Positions 1 to 11,023 of a stretch of DNA of 64,000 bases are shown here, one piece after another; the stretch's first letter is position 1, and each line of letters opens with the position of its first letter. The stretch is from Posidonia oceanica. Its lineage: Eukaryota > Streptophyta > Magnoliopsida > Alismatales > Posidoniaceae. The translations under genes were made by a program, and so were the position numbers. The stretch lies in the NCBI GenBank assembly GCA_037176725.1, contig JAZBRS010000039.1:25518001-25582000 (forward strand), given 5' to 3'. Under the pieces are notes generated by a model that was not told the DNA's origin, searched no databases, and saw only the letters and a program-made list of their open reading frames with translations.

Positions 1-1930
1 TTTCTCGCCTAATCCAAAAAAACAAAAAAAAAGAACCACAAAAACATGCATTTTCATTTCCTACATGCGCATTCCATTTCCTGCATCTTGGAAAAATACA
101 GAAAACCAAAAAATCAATATATGCAAGAACCAAAAACATGCTTTTCATTCCCTGCATTCGCATCTCATTTTCCTGCATCTTAGAAAACACAAAAGCAAAA
201 AAAAAATCAAATATGCAAAACAACGAAAACATGTCTTGCTTGTCCACAGGTTTTTGATTTTACGTTTTCCTAATGAAAACCCATAAAAACTACATAATCA
301 CAAAAACCCAAAACATGTGTAAAATGCAAAAACACATAAAAAGTTGTATAATCCAAAAACCCGGCCTTGGACAAACAAGCAGTGCCGAGAGGATGTCAAG
401 CATCAATGATCTCAGGCAGAACTCACCCGAGCAGCGTCATTTCATTATGTGTGGCCACAATGTGAGACTTAAAGCAGATTAGAGAACCTCGCTGAGTGCA
501 AAACTCCAAAAGCGAGATCAACTCAATCAAGAGAGTCTACCAGACATGGAGAGGACCAAACCAGAGCAGAGCATAGCCAAAGGCTGCCTGTACACACAGC
601 AGAGGCTGAGGGTGTACACCGACAAGCCGAACTTTTAACTCCTTTTCAGGGACGGCTACCCCAAGAGGGCGAAGCAAATGCATATCCAAAAGAACTGAGA
701 GCAAGCAAAAGAAAAATGGCATGATATGCATACTAGGCATAAAAGAAAAAATGAAGAAAGAAGTCGAAGAAAGAAGACGCCCATGAGAGGAGTGACTTGG
801 ACAAGCATCGAAGTCGCCTCAACCTCCAACTGCAAGAAGCAACTGTCAACTGCACGAGAAGCATCATTAGGAGGACCTGGCCCCACCCTCCGAGCGAAGC
901 AACCTGCTCAAATCCCTCGTGCGAGCAACAACTCTACCTCCCTGGCAGGTCAGATGCAACACCAGTCACTCACGAGGGGAAAAGAAATATCATTCCGAGA
1001 GCATTAAAAGCGGCAGTCGGTCCTCGAGGAGTTAAGATAGAGGCTGTAAGGCTACACCCAACGTTTCTGCTACCAACATGCAGCCAAAGGCTATACTTTG
1101 CAATGCTGAGGCCTCATCTCAAACTATGAGTGAGAATGAGAGCCACTAACCACAGCACGGCATAGCATTGCTTGAGGATCGAGATCTCCTGAATCAGGAA
1201 GTGCAGAAACATCCTCTCGCCAAGCAGCTGCTTTGAATCCGAAGCCAACAAAAACATAATAAATGAACTAATAATATGCTTTCCCTTCTCCTTGTTTTCG
1301 AAAACTGGAGTCCAGGACGAGCACCTTTTGGCTTCGCTCGGAGGCTCTGTGCTTTCCAAAGTTTTGGCCGCCCACCGCGTTGGGTGGTCTGTGATGACCG
1401 GCATGTTCACTGTTTGCCACACTGTGGCGTTATGTCGCATGCCCGCTCTGAGACCATTGCACACCCACCACGATGGGTCCTCACTTTCTCTCTGCTTTTC
1501 TCGCATTTCCTGGCATTACCCAGCTTTTACCCAGCACTGCATGCATTTCCCCTACACTAACCGCACTTTCCTTGCATCCCATGCATTCATCCTTGCATTC
1601 GCTTTTCTGCTTGGGATGACACCCCTAACTGTCACGAGAGTGTTTGTGGACCTCTACCATACCTTCGGGTGTGGTATTCCTATTGCTTCTTGGTGTGACG
1701 GGTCTTCTAGCTTGTCATCACCCTTCTAGTTGACAGGCTCGCTGGCTTGTCCTCTCCCTTGGTACCAGGGGCGTCTCGGGCCCTCTGGCATCGATCCTTT
1801 CCTCCTTTTCTGTCGATGGGCCTTCGGGCTTGTTGGCAGCCTCCCTTCCGCGTGACTTTGTCCGGGCAGACAGAGTCCTGCTTGCGTGCTTCCTTGTGCC
1901 AGGTGGACGAGGACAAGTTTGCTTCCGCGT
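1..1930 (+). mobile_element. Fragment of family-B/C retrotransposon, 3' non-coding internal part
   Basis: No coding domain is visible. The stretch is colinear, in opposite orientation, with the post-gag region of element B: 540-800 resembles 13740-13470, 1260-1430 resembles 12990-12840, and 1640-1680 resembles 12310-12270. It is therefore the plus-strand sense of another copy of the same family. It is the oldest layer here, because element A starts abruptly at 1931 inside it. The left end lies outside the window, so its gag and LTRs cannot be seen. Confidence 0.75.
41..225 (+). repeat. Two-copy direct repeat, about 92 bp
   Basis: Positions 41-131 and 132-225 are imperfect copies, both beginning AAAACATGC and both carrying TTTCCTGCATCTT about 45 bases in. 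It lies in the non-coding part of the left family-B/C fragment. No function is apparent. Confidence 0.55.
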
Positions 1931-2408
1931 TGTAGATATCCTATTTTCGCATTTCTGAGAGCTCTTCTGAGGATAGAAACCTTGAGGTGCCCCAAATCTC
2001 GTGCCTAAGTTTTGATAACACATCTTCCAGATATTCCTTGACTTCTCTAAAGCATCACTTGATCCTACCTTGACTCAGGTTGTTGGCTATGGTAGAGCTA
2101 ACTCACTCAAGCTCGTGGCAAGTCCGAGTATCCTGCGTATCCTTCATTTCTACTTAGATTCGTAGTAGATTTGAGTTAACAGAGATGCCTCCTTGATTTC
2201 ATAGGCTATCTGTAGTTTCCTAGCCTTCTATCTTGTTTCCTCTGACCAAAACCTGGGAAAAGGGCTAGAAATGACCTAAGCTTGATAGTAGCCAGTTAGG
2301 GAGGCGACTCAGCTAGTTGCCTCCTAGAGAGGCGACTAGGCCCATCGCCCATTGCCCAGCCAACTGCTTCAGAAGCCGGCATCAGAGGCGGCTCAGCCAG
2401 AAGCCATC
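1931..2408 (+). repeat. Element A 5' LTR, portion confirmed by the 3' LTR
   Basis: Positions 1931-2408 align with 40302-40779, about 94% identical by eye, both starting TGTAGATATCC. The real LTR must run further, at least past the TATA box at 2820, but its 3' edge cannot be fixed because the 3' LTR copy is truncated and I find no convincing primer-binding site between 2940 and 4890. A hairpin GGAGGCGACT / AGTTGCCTCC (2300-2324) is conserved in both LTRs (40671-40695). Confidence 0.85.
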
Positions 2409-2819
2409 TGAGGAGGCGATCCACGTGTACGCTAGCTGCAAAGGCGACTGGGCGATCATGGGCAACAGTTGCTTCTCACGATCCCCTCAACCCTCAGGCA
2501 CCAGCTCATCAGGCGGCTGAGCGGTTGTGGAACTGCCTCAGTTTTCCCCACGATCCTTTACCATTAGGCATCACTCCGGGTGGCGACTAACAATCGTGGA
2601 TCCTTTTGAACCGCTTTTCCACAGTTATTTCCCATTACCCCCTCGACCGTTAGGCGCCAGCTCAACTGGCGACTAACAGTCGTGGCCTCGTTCCCGGGTC
2701 TTCCCACACTTTGACTGAGCGGTTGCTAGCCTTAGTTGCCATCTCAACCAGCGACTAACCCTAACTACCACTTTTTCTAGAATTTTAAGAACTCCAACCG
2801 TCCTCACCCCCCTAGAGTC

Positions 2820-2827
2820 TATAAATA
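2820..2827 (+). promoter_or_regulatory. TATA box of element A LTR promoter
   Basis: A clean TATAAATA lies about 890 bp into the LTR, so transcription would be expected to start near 2850. It is immediately followed by the 31-bp direct repeats at 2856. The placement suits a U3/R boundary. Confidence 0.7.
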
Positions 2828-2855
2828 GACCCCCTAGGCTAGTGGTTTGAGGGTC

Positions 2856-2936
2856 GGAATTTTTGAGAGAGAAATTCCCCCAGGTGGGAATTTTTGAGAG
2901 AGAAATCCCCCCTAGAGAGGAATTTCTAAGAGAGGC
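2856..2936 (+). repeat. Three 31-bp direct repeats just downstream of the TATA box
   Basis: Copies start at 2856, 2887 and 2919, each a variant of GGAATTTTTGAGAGAGAAAT followed by a C run. They would sit at or just after the predicted transcript start. Function unknown. Confidence 0.65.
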
Positions 2937-3278
2937 AGAGCCCTGTCAATTGTAAGCAACCTTTAGAGAGCTAGATTTCCAATCCAGAAACTCTATCCCC
3001 TGTCCCCAATAGGCTACCAACCTAGGCTTCTACCTCCGATCCCAGAGATCCTCAGCTACGCCGGAGCTCCGACCGTGCTTCCTTCCAACCTCATTGCATA
3101 CAGGATAAGGGTGAAAGGGAGTATCTTCTTCCAATCTAATTTCTCATTGCACTTTTTTATTCCTTAGCATAGGACTCATAGCATGTGCATGTGGGGAACA
3201 ATCCCCGGTTAGTATTTGTTTTCTTTTAGTCATGTCGTTTCGTTCACTTCGGTTGCTGACTACTACACTTGAGCTAAT

Positions 3279-3607
3279 TTAGATCTATGTTGTTTTGTTT
3301 TGAAGGAAAGGAAGGAGTTTACGTAGCACGAGGAAGCTGCTAGACAACATCCAGCCGTCGATCTAGTGGTCCGAGGACCCACATCATCATAATCTCCCCC
3401 CAGGTGTCTTGTCTACCCAAAGGCGAGTGGTGATCACAACAAAGCTGCCGACGTCGTGGAAGCACCAGCATCTTCAACTCAAGCACCCCCCAAATTCCAA
3501 ATCCACATCCATAGAAAGTGGTGATCATGGTGGGACTCGGCTTTAGCCAACCTCCGTGCTACGTAAGTCAATTCCTTCCTTCCTTTCCATCATTCTCATA
3601 GATCTAG
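3279..3607. repeat. Imperfect long inverted repeat in element A leader
   Basis: The left arm includes TAGATCTATG (3280 on), GGAAAGGAAGGA (3305) and TTACGTAGCACGAGG (ending 3333). The right arm carries the complements, CCTCCGTGCTACGTAA (from 3551), TTCCTTCCTTCCTTTCC (ending 3588) and CATAGATCTA (to about 3605). The spacer is about 217 bp. It could be a small MITE-like insertion or a large RNA stem in the leader. I see no clear target duplication outside the arms. Confidence 0.6.
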
Positions 3608-4769
3608 GAGTAGTTTTTTGGTTTGGGTAACCGTGCGTTTAGGTTTTCACGGTACCCCAGACCTTCTTTTTGTTTTTTTTCTGTTTCTAACATCAGTAAA
3701 ATCCCAAGCTCCAATAGCTGAGGCTATTTTACTAAGGTTAGAAGACTGTGCTGCGAGCCGCTGTCCCAGAAGCGCCTGTTCTAGTCACACCTCCAAAGGG
3801 CGACTGACAGAGAGGCCCTTTAAACAGGCGACTTCCCCAGTTCGTTCTTTTGTGTTGTATTTTTAAATCTACAGTAGCATAAGAAGAAAAAAATTAAAAA
3901 CAACTCTCCATGTCCACTGTGTTTTAGTTTTTTTAATAGTTTTTAGATTTGCTTGTGTCCACCCTTAAGGTAGAAACTAATTGTTTAATACTAAAGTGGA
4001 AGTTCCTTGAGGTAGTCTTCCTCTAGCTAGAACAGTTAACCTGAGCGAACCCAGGCCAGTGCAAGTCGCTCTCCCATACTCAGTGTTAACTGCAATAGTT
4101 AGATCAAGATCTCAAGGTGTCCCAAGTATTGTTGTTGGCTCCCCTCTCTCCCTGAGCCAATAGTAAAACTTGGTAGATACTTTATGCTTTAGTATTTCGT
4201 GTTTACTTCTTGCTTTATGGTTTGTTAAGTGTCGAGCCTAAGGACAGAATCCTAGGTGGAGGGTCCTTCTTTAGAGAGACAAGCCCCCCATCTAGGCCCC
4301 TCTTGGTGGACCCTAGAGAAGGTCAAGGAAGAGTACTTTAAAGCCAACCAATCCCAGTTACTTGTGACCCACGCAGGTTTGATTAATCAATCCATTAATT
4401 AAACACTTAAACAAGTAAAAGCAATGCATTGTTTGAAACCTATTCTTATTTTCTTTCCTGACTGTTGCATGGTCTGTCTAAGACAGACCTGGGTTACTGA
4501 TTGAACAAGAGGCACAGCCGCCTGTTCAGAAGGCGCCTTGCTCAGCCGCCGGTGAAATCGGTGACTTGTCCGACCGCCTGTAAAACAGGTGACTAAATGG
4601 GACCTTACGTTTCAGTGCCTTGCTTGTAGGGGTTTATGCATGTTACTGTTCACAAGGTGGTAAGCTCGAACTGTTTTAATTCCTGTTGATTTTCTTTCAT
4701 TCCATCAATTCTGTATTAATTAGTGTACCTTGAGTCTGTAATTTCCTTTCAATCTTCTATAATAGTCTA

Positions 4770-4893
4770 GAAAGCAAAAAAGAAAAGAAAGAAAAAAAAG
4801 AAAAAGAAAAAGCAAAAGCAAAAAAAAAAAGAAAAAGCAAAAGCAAAAAAAAAAAGCAAAAAGAAAAAGAAAATACAAAGAAAGGAAAAATGG
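4770..4893 (+). repeat. A/G-rich simple repeat before gag
   Basis: Purine-only stretches (AAAAAG, AAAGC units) run up to the first in-frame gag ATG at 4890. A similar tract occurs at 63165-63270 downstream of the element C integrase. Confidence 0.7.
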
Positions 4894-5377
4894 AGCACAT
4901 GAGCACGTCTTCTACCTCTACCTCCATGGCATAGCAAAGCCTAGGCCCGGATGGGTCTTTCTTCAGAAGCTCAACCTCACAGACGGAAGGGCCAGGAACC
5001 CTTGGCTTCCCACGAGCCGCCGGCCGGCGAAGATTCCCACATGCCTCCATCCCCTTCGATTATCACACAGATACAAATGAAGAAGGAAGGGAGGCGGATC
5101 AGTCCTGAGCAATGAACAACCCGCTCGAGTTCACACATCCTGAGGCAACTTCCAACGTCGTGCCTCCCATTGTGACTACCTCCTATCCAACTGAGGAGGA
5201 GACCTACAAGGTCCGGCAATCCCTAGCTCAACAACACTTCACGCACACAAGCCTGCAAACCTCCACCCTCCAAGAACACCACAACCACCGATTCCATACG
5301 CCCGTCTATACACACGCCATACCTAACCCTGCCTTCCCTAGCCAAGGCTCCTATCCACCATACCACACGACGCCCAC
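4890..5377 (+). pseudogene. gag: Element A gag, N-terminal part, interrupted by element B
   Basis: This is the start of the capsid-precursor gene. The frame opens at ATG 4890 (MEHMST...), has stops at 4932-4934 (TAG) and 5106-5108 (TGA), passes a second ATG at 5112 (MNNPLEFTHP) and continues in frame to the insertion point at 5377. The region is rich in Ser, Thr, His and Pro, like the variable N-terminus of plant Ogre gag. Joining 5377 to 23712, after removing element B and one copy of its target duplication, keeps the frame exactly into the tyrosine/proline repeats downstream, so the gene was continuous before B arrived. The choice between the ATGs at 4890 and 5112 is uncertain. Confidence 0.75.
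5373..5377. repeat. Target site duplication of element B, left copy
   Basis: CCCAC, identical to 23707-23711 on the other side of element B. Five bases is the expected length for Ty3/gypsy integration. Confidence 0.92.
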
Positions 5378-6067
5378 TGTAGCGATCCCGATCGGAATCA
5401 GGCTCACTATTTAGCGGCGATTGGATCCGAGGAAGAGGCTCGACTTGAAAACGCTTAAAATCGAGGAGAAAAGAGAAAGATAAGACAAATCAGAGTCGCC
5501 ACCATGTCTATTAGCGGGAGACAAGGAAAACCGGGGGAAATGCGTGAATCAACATGCAAAACCAAGCAAGAAATGCAAAGCAAAGCAATGCAAAGGAAAC
5601 AAATGCAAATACATGCAAAAGAGATGACTCCAGCCTAGGATAAGGGCAGTATGGTCATTGCGGGCCAAAAGACAGGGCAAGGACTCCTGTTACGTGCGGA
5701 GAAGGTGTTAGGCACCCCCGACATGCCCGAGAATCGGTCTTTCTAGGCTTATGCTCGCATACGTAGGGAAATGCAGGGTTGAATGCCTATGTGCCTATGA
5801 ATGCCTAAATGAATGCTCAAGCTGTGCTCTAAGTGGAGAGATGCAGGGCAAGGAAGTAAACGTGCGGTCTAAGTGCTCAGCTACGCTGTCTGTGTTTCGA
5901 ACCGGGCGAAACCTGGCTCGTGAGAACTCCAGGCAGTAAGCATCACAGCCCTATATGCAAATGCAAGCGAAAAAGCAAAACAACGGCAAAACCATGCAAT
6001 GCGATCGACATGCAAGAGAAAACGGCGTAAAACACGCAAAACGAGGCGAAAAACAAGAAAGCGTGCA

Positions 6068-6262
6068 AAACGGTGCAAAAAGACAAGATCGGCACGCAAA
6101 ACGGGCGAGAAAGCAAGGCGACACGCGAAGCGATGCAAAAGACGATGACGGGCACGCAAAACTGTGTCAAAAATAGGGCGAGCGCGCAAAACGGCGCGAA
6201 AGACAAAGCAGGCACGCAAAACGGTGCCAAGGCGAGAGCGGGCACGCAAAACGGTGCCAAAA
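6068..6262 (-). repeat. 30-bp hairpin-forming tandem array in element B LTR (about 6 units)
   Basis: Units are variants of GGCACGCAAAACGGTGCC plus a spacer on the plus strand. GGCAC/GTGCC form a five-pair stem around an eight-base loop. The same array is in the other LTR (about 18763-18957), expanded in element C (45691 on) and diverged in element D (about 46950-47215). Confidence 0.8.
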
Positions 6263-6707
6263 GCTGCGAGATAAAACCTCAGAAAAAGCCGTGCGAATGC
6301 AAATGCAAGGAAAAGATTAGAAGCAGTAAAAGGAGAAGCAGAACAACGCATGTGCGAGAACAGGCGCTGTTCGGGGCCACACAGAGTAGGTGTGAAGACC
6401 TACAAAGGGGAGAGTGAGCAAACGGGGGGATTACCACCTCTCTTGCGACCATTTCCCACTAAACCGTTCCACGGTGTGTCTTGCATGCTGTCCAAAGTTC
6501 GCGATGCGATCGGATCGTGGAAAAGGGAAGAGAAAGTCACATTAAGTGGTAAATCCAGGGAAAACCCAACACAAAACACATAGGGAAACGCGAAACGGAG
6601 ATCTGAGTTGATAGACAAGAAGAGGAGGCCCTATTCTACATGCTCAAAGAGACAGAAATCGAAAACGAGGAAAACTATGCAAATGAATGCAATGCAGGAG
6701 TTCAGGA

Positions 6708-6718
6708 GGACTTACCTA
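6708..6718 (-). promoter_or_regulatory. Conserved U5 splice donor (3' LTR copy)
   Basis: The minus strand reads TAG|GTAAGT with GT at 6715-6714. The same place is CAG|GTATGT in the 5' LTR (19410-19409) and element D (47671-47670), and CAG|GTAAGT in element C (45227 on). Conservation of a near-consensus donor in all four LTRs suggests use. Confidence 0.5.
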
Positions 6719-8482
6719 GAAATCCGGGAGCCTGATCTGAGATCTGCTTGGTCCATGCTGAAGAGCGCTTCGCTGCGGTCGCCTGGGTAGCTTACTTTAG
6801 AAGATCCAACGGCCGGATTGGAAGATATCGCAGCTTCAAGGCAGGAGGGCCAAAACAGGGGAGAGGAACAGATCTAGGTGTTCAGGAGGTCCTGGGGGTG
6901 TGCAAAAGGTCCTCCCAAGTGAAGGGGAGCTAAAGGTGCTTAGTGTGTGCAAAGGGATGCTAAAATGCAAAGCCAAATAAATGCAGGATGCATGCAAGAG
7001 GCAAGAAAAAACCAGAGGGGAATTTTTTAGAGAAACAGGGGTTCAAATGCCATTTTTGAAAAGAGAAGGGGGCTAAATGCAAATTTTCAAAAAGGATGGG
7101 GCCCACAGGAGAGGGTTTTGAAAACAGGAGAGGGCAGGGCTTTATTTTGCAAAAGACTGGGCTCAGAAAGCTACTTTGAAAAGAGGGCATGCATTGGAAG
7201 AAGTTTTGAAAACAAATGGAAATCAGAGGGTAATTTTGGAAAAAACTAGGGTCTAAAGTGCAAATTTTCCAGAAAACAGGGTTCTGGGGAGTCTGGGAAT
7301 GCAAGTGGAGGGTCTACATGCAATTTTGTAAGCATAGGAGCTAAGATGCAACTTTAGGGGCAAAACAGTCTTTGTACATGATTTTTAAAGGATGCAAGGA
7401 CCTATGTGTAATTTTTGAATCATGCAGGGGTCAAATATGCAATTTTATATGGTAAACATGTTCTGAAATCAGATGACAGGACTGATGTGTAATTTTTGGG
7501 AAAAACAGGGTTAAAAATGCAATGCAATAAGCCAAATTGCATGGAAAACAGTTACTGTCCATTTAAAATGGACCTAAATGCAAAAATGCAAAACCAGAAG
7601 GCAAAATATGCAATGCAGTATGCAAAAATCAAAATAAAACCTAAGTTTCTACAGTGCAGAGGATGAAAATGCAAAAATGAGAAAAAGCAGGGGCTCAGAA
7701 TGCAATGCAATATGGCAAAATCAATGCATTTAAATGAACTGATCTAAAACAGGACCTAAGTGCAAAAATTGAAAACAGAGGGGCCAAAGCACAAAAGGTT
7801 ATAACTAAACAGCACAGTAATAGGACCTGAATGTAAATACAGAAAAGCAGAAATAAAAGCAGCAATTTAGCATGATATTAAATTAAAAACTAAGCAACTT
7901 AAATAAGCTAAGGACCAGAACGCAAAAATGGAGAAACTTAAGGCATAAATGCAATATTCACACATAAACTATATTAACAGAAAAATAACAGCACAGTGTT
8001 GGCCGGCGGTGGCTGGCACTGTAGCAGTGAGCCACCGGCGGTCACCACCACTGGCACAGGAGAGCTGCGGGCGTCTGGACCGGCGGAGGACGATGTTGGC
8101 GATCGTGCGGAGCTCCGGAGACCAACTGGGGACCATTCTGCTGGCCAGAGCGCGCGGAGAGCAGGAGACCGGCGCCGGAGAAGAAGGGAAGACCGGCGAG
8201 CTGCAGTCGGAGCTGGAAGGCTTGGAAGCCGACTCTGATCGGTGGGGAAGCAGCAGGAGGAGGAGAGAGAGCGGGGAAGGTAAGAAAATACCTGTGTCCG
8301 TGTCTGGAGCGTCCTCCCGACCTCAGCAGTGCCAGAGCTGGTCGACGGCGTCTGTCCGGTCGCTGTGGCGATCGCCAGCTGCCCGCGGAGGTCTGGATCT
8401 TCTCAAGGGGTGCTTTTGGTGCTTCTTGGTCGATCAGACGAAGGTTCTGCAGCTCGACAGAAGATCCGGCGCTTTTGGGTTC

Positions 8483-9430
8483 TCAGAAAGGAACCGGAGA
8501 TGGAGGGAGGCTGTTGCTGCTCGTCCGGTGGAGTGGAGCCCTCCGGGAGGTAGCTGGAGGTCTGGAGAGTCGATTCGGATGATTGGCTTGGATTTCTGGA
8601 GAGTGTGGTGTGAGATAGGAGATTGGGTTCGTTTCTGGTCTGAAGGAGGGGTAAGTGTTTGTTGTGGAGTTTGTGGTCTGTGGTGGAGGATAGGGCTGAA
8701 GGTCAGGTGCTTCTGAAAGGTGGAGGTCAGGCGAGTAACTTAGGAAGATTTGGGGAGAAATGGAGTTCAGTGGTGGTGGGAATTCCGAAATGGGTTGGAG
8801 TTGGCTTCTGTTGGTGCTCTGCGGTGGATTCAGGTGGACTGGGGTGGTTCTAAGGGGTGGAATGGCCGTGAAATGGTGGGAGGGGATTGCTGGTTTTCTG
8901 GGTGAACTTGGGGGATCAAAATGGAAGGGAATTCGAGGTTGGAACGGGCTGGTTTCAGGGGAGAAAGAAGGGGAAGTTCTACTGAAAATCAGAGGGAGAA
9001 GAAAGGGGAGTTTGCTTGGGAATTCTCTGGATTTCTCAGCTCTCTCTCTCGGACGGCAAAAAAAAAAGGCAATGAAGGGGGTCGAATGGCTGGCTTTTAT
9101 CAGGAGGAGGCTGGCTGCTGGCGTGCTGGGAATTTTTGAATTCAACCGGCGGCCACTGCAGTAGAGGAGACTGATGCCGGCGAGACGACAGGCATTGATT
9201 GCCTCCCGGAATTGGTGCTGAGACGGGAGAGAGCGGCGAGCTGCTGTTGGTGACTGGATGGAAGCTCGAATTTCAAATGGAGGAGGGAACTCTGTTGCAG
9301 CTGCTCGCGGGAGAAAGAAAAATGGTGGAAAACACAGAAGGGAGAAGGAAGAAGAAGGAGGAGAAGGTCGGACTGTGGGCCGAAAAAGAAAAAGGAAAAG
9401 AAATAAAGGAGGAAGGGAGAAACGGGCCAA
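8483..9430 (-). other. 315-codon proline/serine-rich open frame inside the LTR, probably non-coding
   Basis: The sense strand of the LTR is open for 315 codons here and, with few substitutions, in the other LTR (22125-21178). The translation is Pro/Ser/Phe-rich with no recognisable domain. Element C has only a 198-codon related frame at 42612-43208, and D has none of this length. The low complexity of the pyrimidine-rich DNA explains the lack of stops, so I do not call a gene. Confidence 0.25.
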
Positions 9431-11010
9431 CGGGCCCAGTAAGGAAGAAAAGGAAAGAAAAATGGGAAAGAAGGAAGAAAGAGAGGGAAAAGTGAGGAAA
9501 TAAAATAAGTAAAAATGAACTAAAAATAAATAAAAATATTAGAAAGGTTGTGATGTGAATTAGGATTTTAATTACATTTTTTAATGGCCATTTTGGGTTG
9601 ATTAGTGTGTTTTGGGCTTGATTAGGGTTTTAAGGTTTTGGTTTTGCTTTCAATTAGTTTTCACTTGATTAAATGTTTGTTAAACCCTTGTTAAATTATT
9701 TAAAAATTGTGTTTCCCTTGTTAGATACTTAGGACATTGATTAGGATTTTTTAGGATTTATTTTCGTATTAATCAGGATTGGTTTTAGGTTTTTAAGACT
9801 TAGTCTTCTTAGGGTTTTCTTTTCTTAAGTCTTTTTGAGTTATATTTGATTTTTATTTGTTGATTTCTCTTAGAGTTTTTAGTTAGATTTTTCTGGTTTG
9901 ATAGGGTGTTTTTAAATCTTTTAAGTGTGTTTTTCTTTCTTCTTTTCCTTTTAATTAAGTTTTAATTTGTTTTTTCTTAGGTTTGTTAGGTTAAGTCTTT
10001 TGCTTCTTTAATTACTTGTTTTAATGTTTGTTTTCTGATTCTTCTTTTTAATGTTTGTTTTTTAATTCTTCTGATGAGGTTTTTACTTTTGGTGGGTTCT
10101 GATTCTATTTTAGTTTTTTCCTTGATTTTTCAGTGTTTTCTTTTGTTTTGTTTTGCACTTTTTAGCTCACATGCTTGGTTCTCTTTTTAGCTTGATTTAG
10201 TTAAGTTTAGGTTTTTAATTGCTTGTTTAATGTTTTTTTCCATTGTTTTTCTTAGGGTTCTGATTTGTTTCTTTTATGTTTTGGGGTTTTACAGATTTTT
10301 AGGGGTTTTTATGGATTTTTTGCAAGAGAAAGAAAGGGGAAAAGAGAAAGAAGAAGAGAAGGGAAAAAGGAAGAATAAAGGGAAAAGAGATGAGTTGAAG
10401 GAAAAGGATTTTTTTGAAAATTAGGGAAAGTGTTAAAAATAAAGTAAAAATAGGAATAAGATAGAGGAAGGATAGAAGCACAGAGGGGGCCCACAGCCAG
10501 ACCAGAGAAAGGGTAAGAAGGGGATGAAAAGAGAGATGATAATCAGGAGAGAGAGAGGAGAGAGAAAATGATAATCCCGGAGAGAGAAAAGGATAATTTG
10601 GGTGAATGGAGGTCTTAAAGGTCTTGGAATGGGATGAAAATTGGTGAGTGGGCAGTCTAGGGTTTGAGGTGTTAGTTCTGAAGTTTTGGTTTGATTCTAG
10701 GAAGGTTTTGGAAGGGTTTTAAGGTGTAGAAAAAGGAGAGTTTTACCTAGGTTTTCTAGGGTTTTTGGGAATGGTCTAGGTTTGGAAATTTCTAGGTTCT
10801 TGGGTAGGTTTGCTAAGTGGGTGTTGGTGGGTTTTCCTATGGATTTTGGCTAGGTTTTGAGCTTGGGAAGAGGGGTAAAGGCTTAGGTCAAGTTGGCTTA
10901 GTTTTGAAGGGTAAAGAAGGGGGTTAGGGTTTGGTTTGGTTTAGGTTTGAGTCCAGCAATCACCAGGAGGGCTCCAAGTGGTCCAAGCCTGCCAAGATGG
11001 GGTGTTAACA

Positions 11011-11023
11011 GATGCCCCTCCCT
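11011..11023 (-). promoter_or_regulatory. Polypurine tract of element B
   Basis: The minus strand reads AGGGAGGGGCATC directly before the LTR start TGTTAACACC. It is the expected primer for plus-strand DNA synthesis. Element A carries the same GGAGGGGCATC core before its own LTR (40291-40301). Confidence 0.8.

Larger units (their letters stand above)
2303..3833 (+). repeat. Cluster of GGCGACT heptamers in element A U3 and leader
   Basis: Exact GGCGACT occurs on the plus strand at 2303, 2331, 2443, 2582, 2668, 3799 and 3827, with near variants such as CAGCGACTAACC near 2751. Four further exact copies lie upstream of the two antisense genes (37566, 37684, 39425, 39453) and one in the 3' LTR (40674). 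Several sit in short inverted repeats. The role is unknown; see findings. Confidence 0.6.
5378..11010 (-). repeat. Element B 3' LTR
   Basis: Read on the minus strand it starts TGTTAACACCCC (11010) and ends GGGATCGCTACA (5378). It contains, in sense order, an AT-rich U3, a pyrimidine patch near 9500-9290 that may mark the core promoter, a GC-rich stretch (8600-8000), many TTGCAT words (7900-6960), a U5 splice donor (6715), the 30-bp hairpin array (about 6262-6068) and an internal primer-site-like motif near 5500. About 25 of its 44 differences from the 5' LTR fall between 5378 and 6860. Confidence 0.95.

Noticed and set aside
3195..3215. GGGGAACAATCCCC hairpin as a terminator
   Set aside because: A five-pair stem in a plant LTR leader has no terminator meaning; it was kept only as ordinary sequence.
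2940..4889. A primer-binding site and LTR end for element A
   Set aside because: No TGG-led match to a tRNA 3' end follows a CA at a plausible place; the GGCGACT copies at 3799 and 3827 match tRNA-Arg for only 7-8 bases and are too short to call.
7949..8716. 255-codon plus-strand frame in the LTR (also 20644-21411)
   Set aside because: It is antisense to the element, has no known domain, and the related part of D (48896-49545) is out of frame. DNA-level similarity is enough to explain it.
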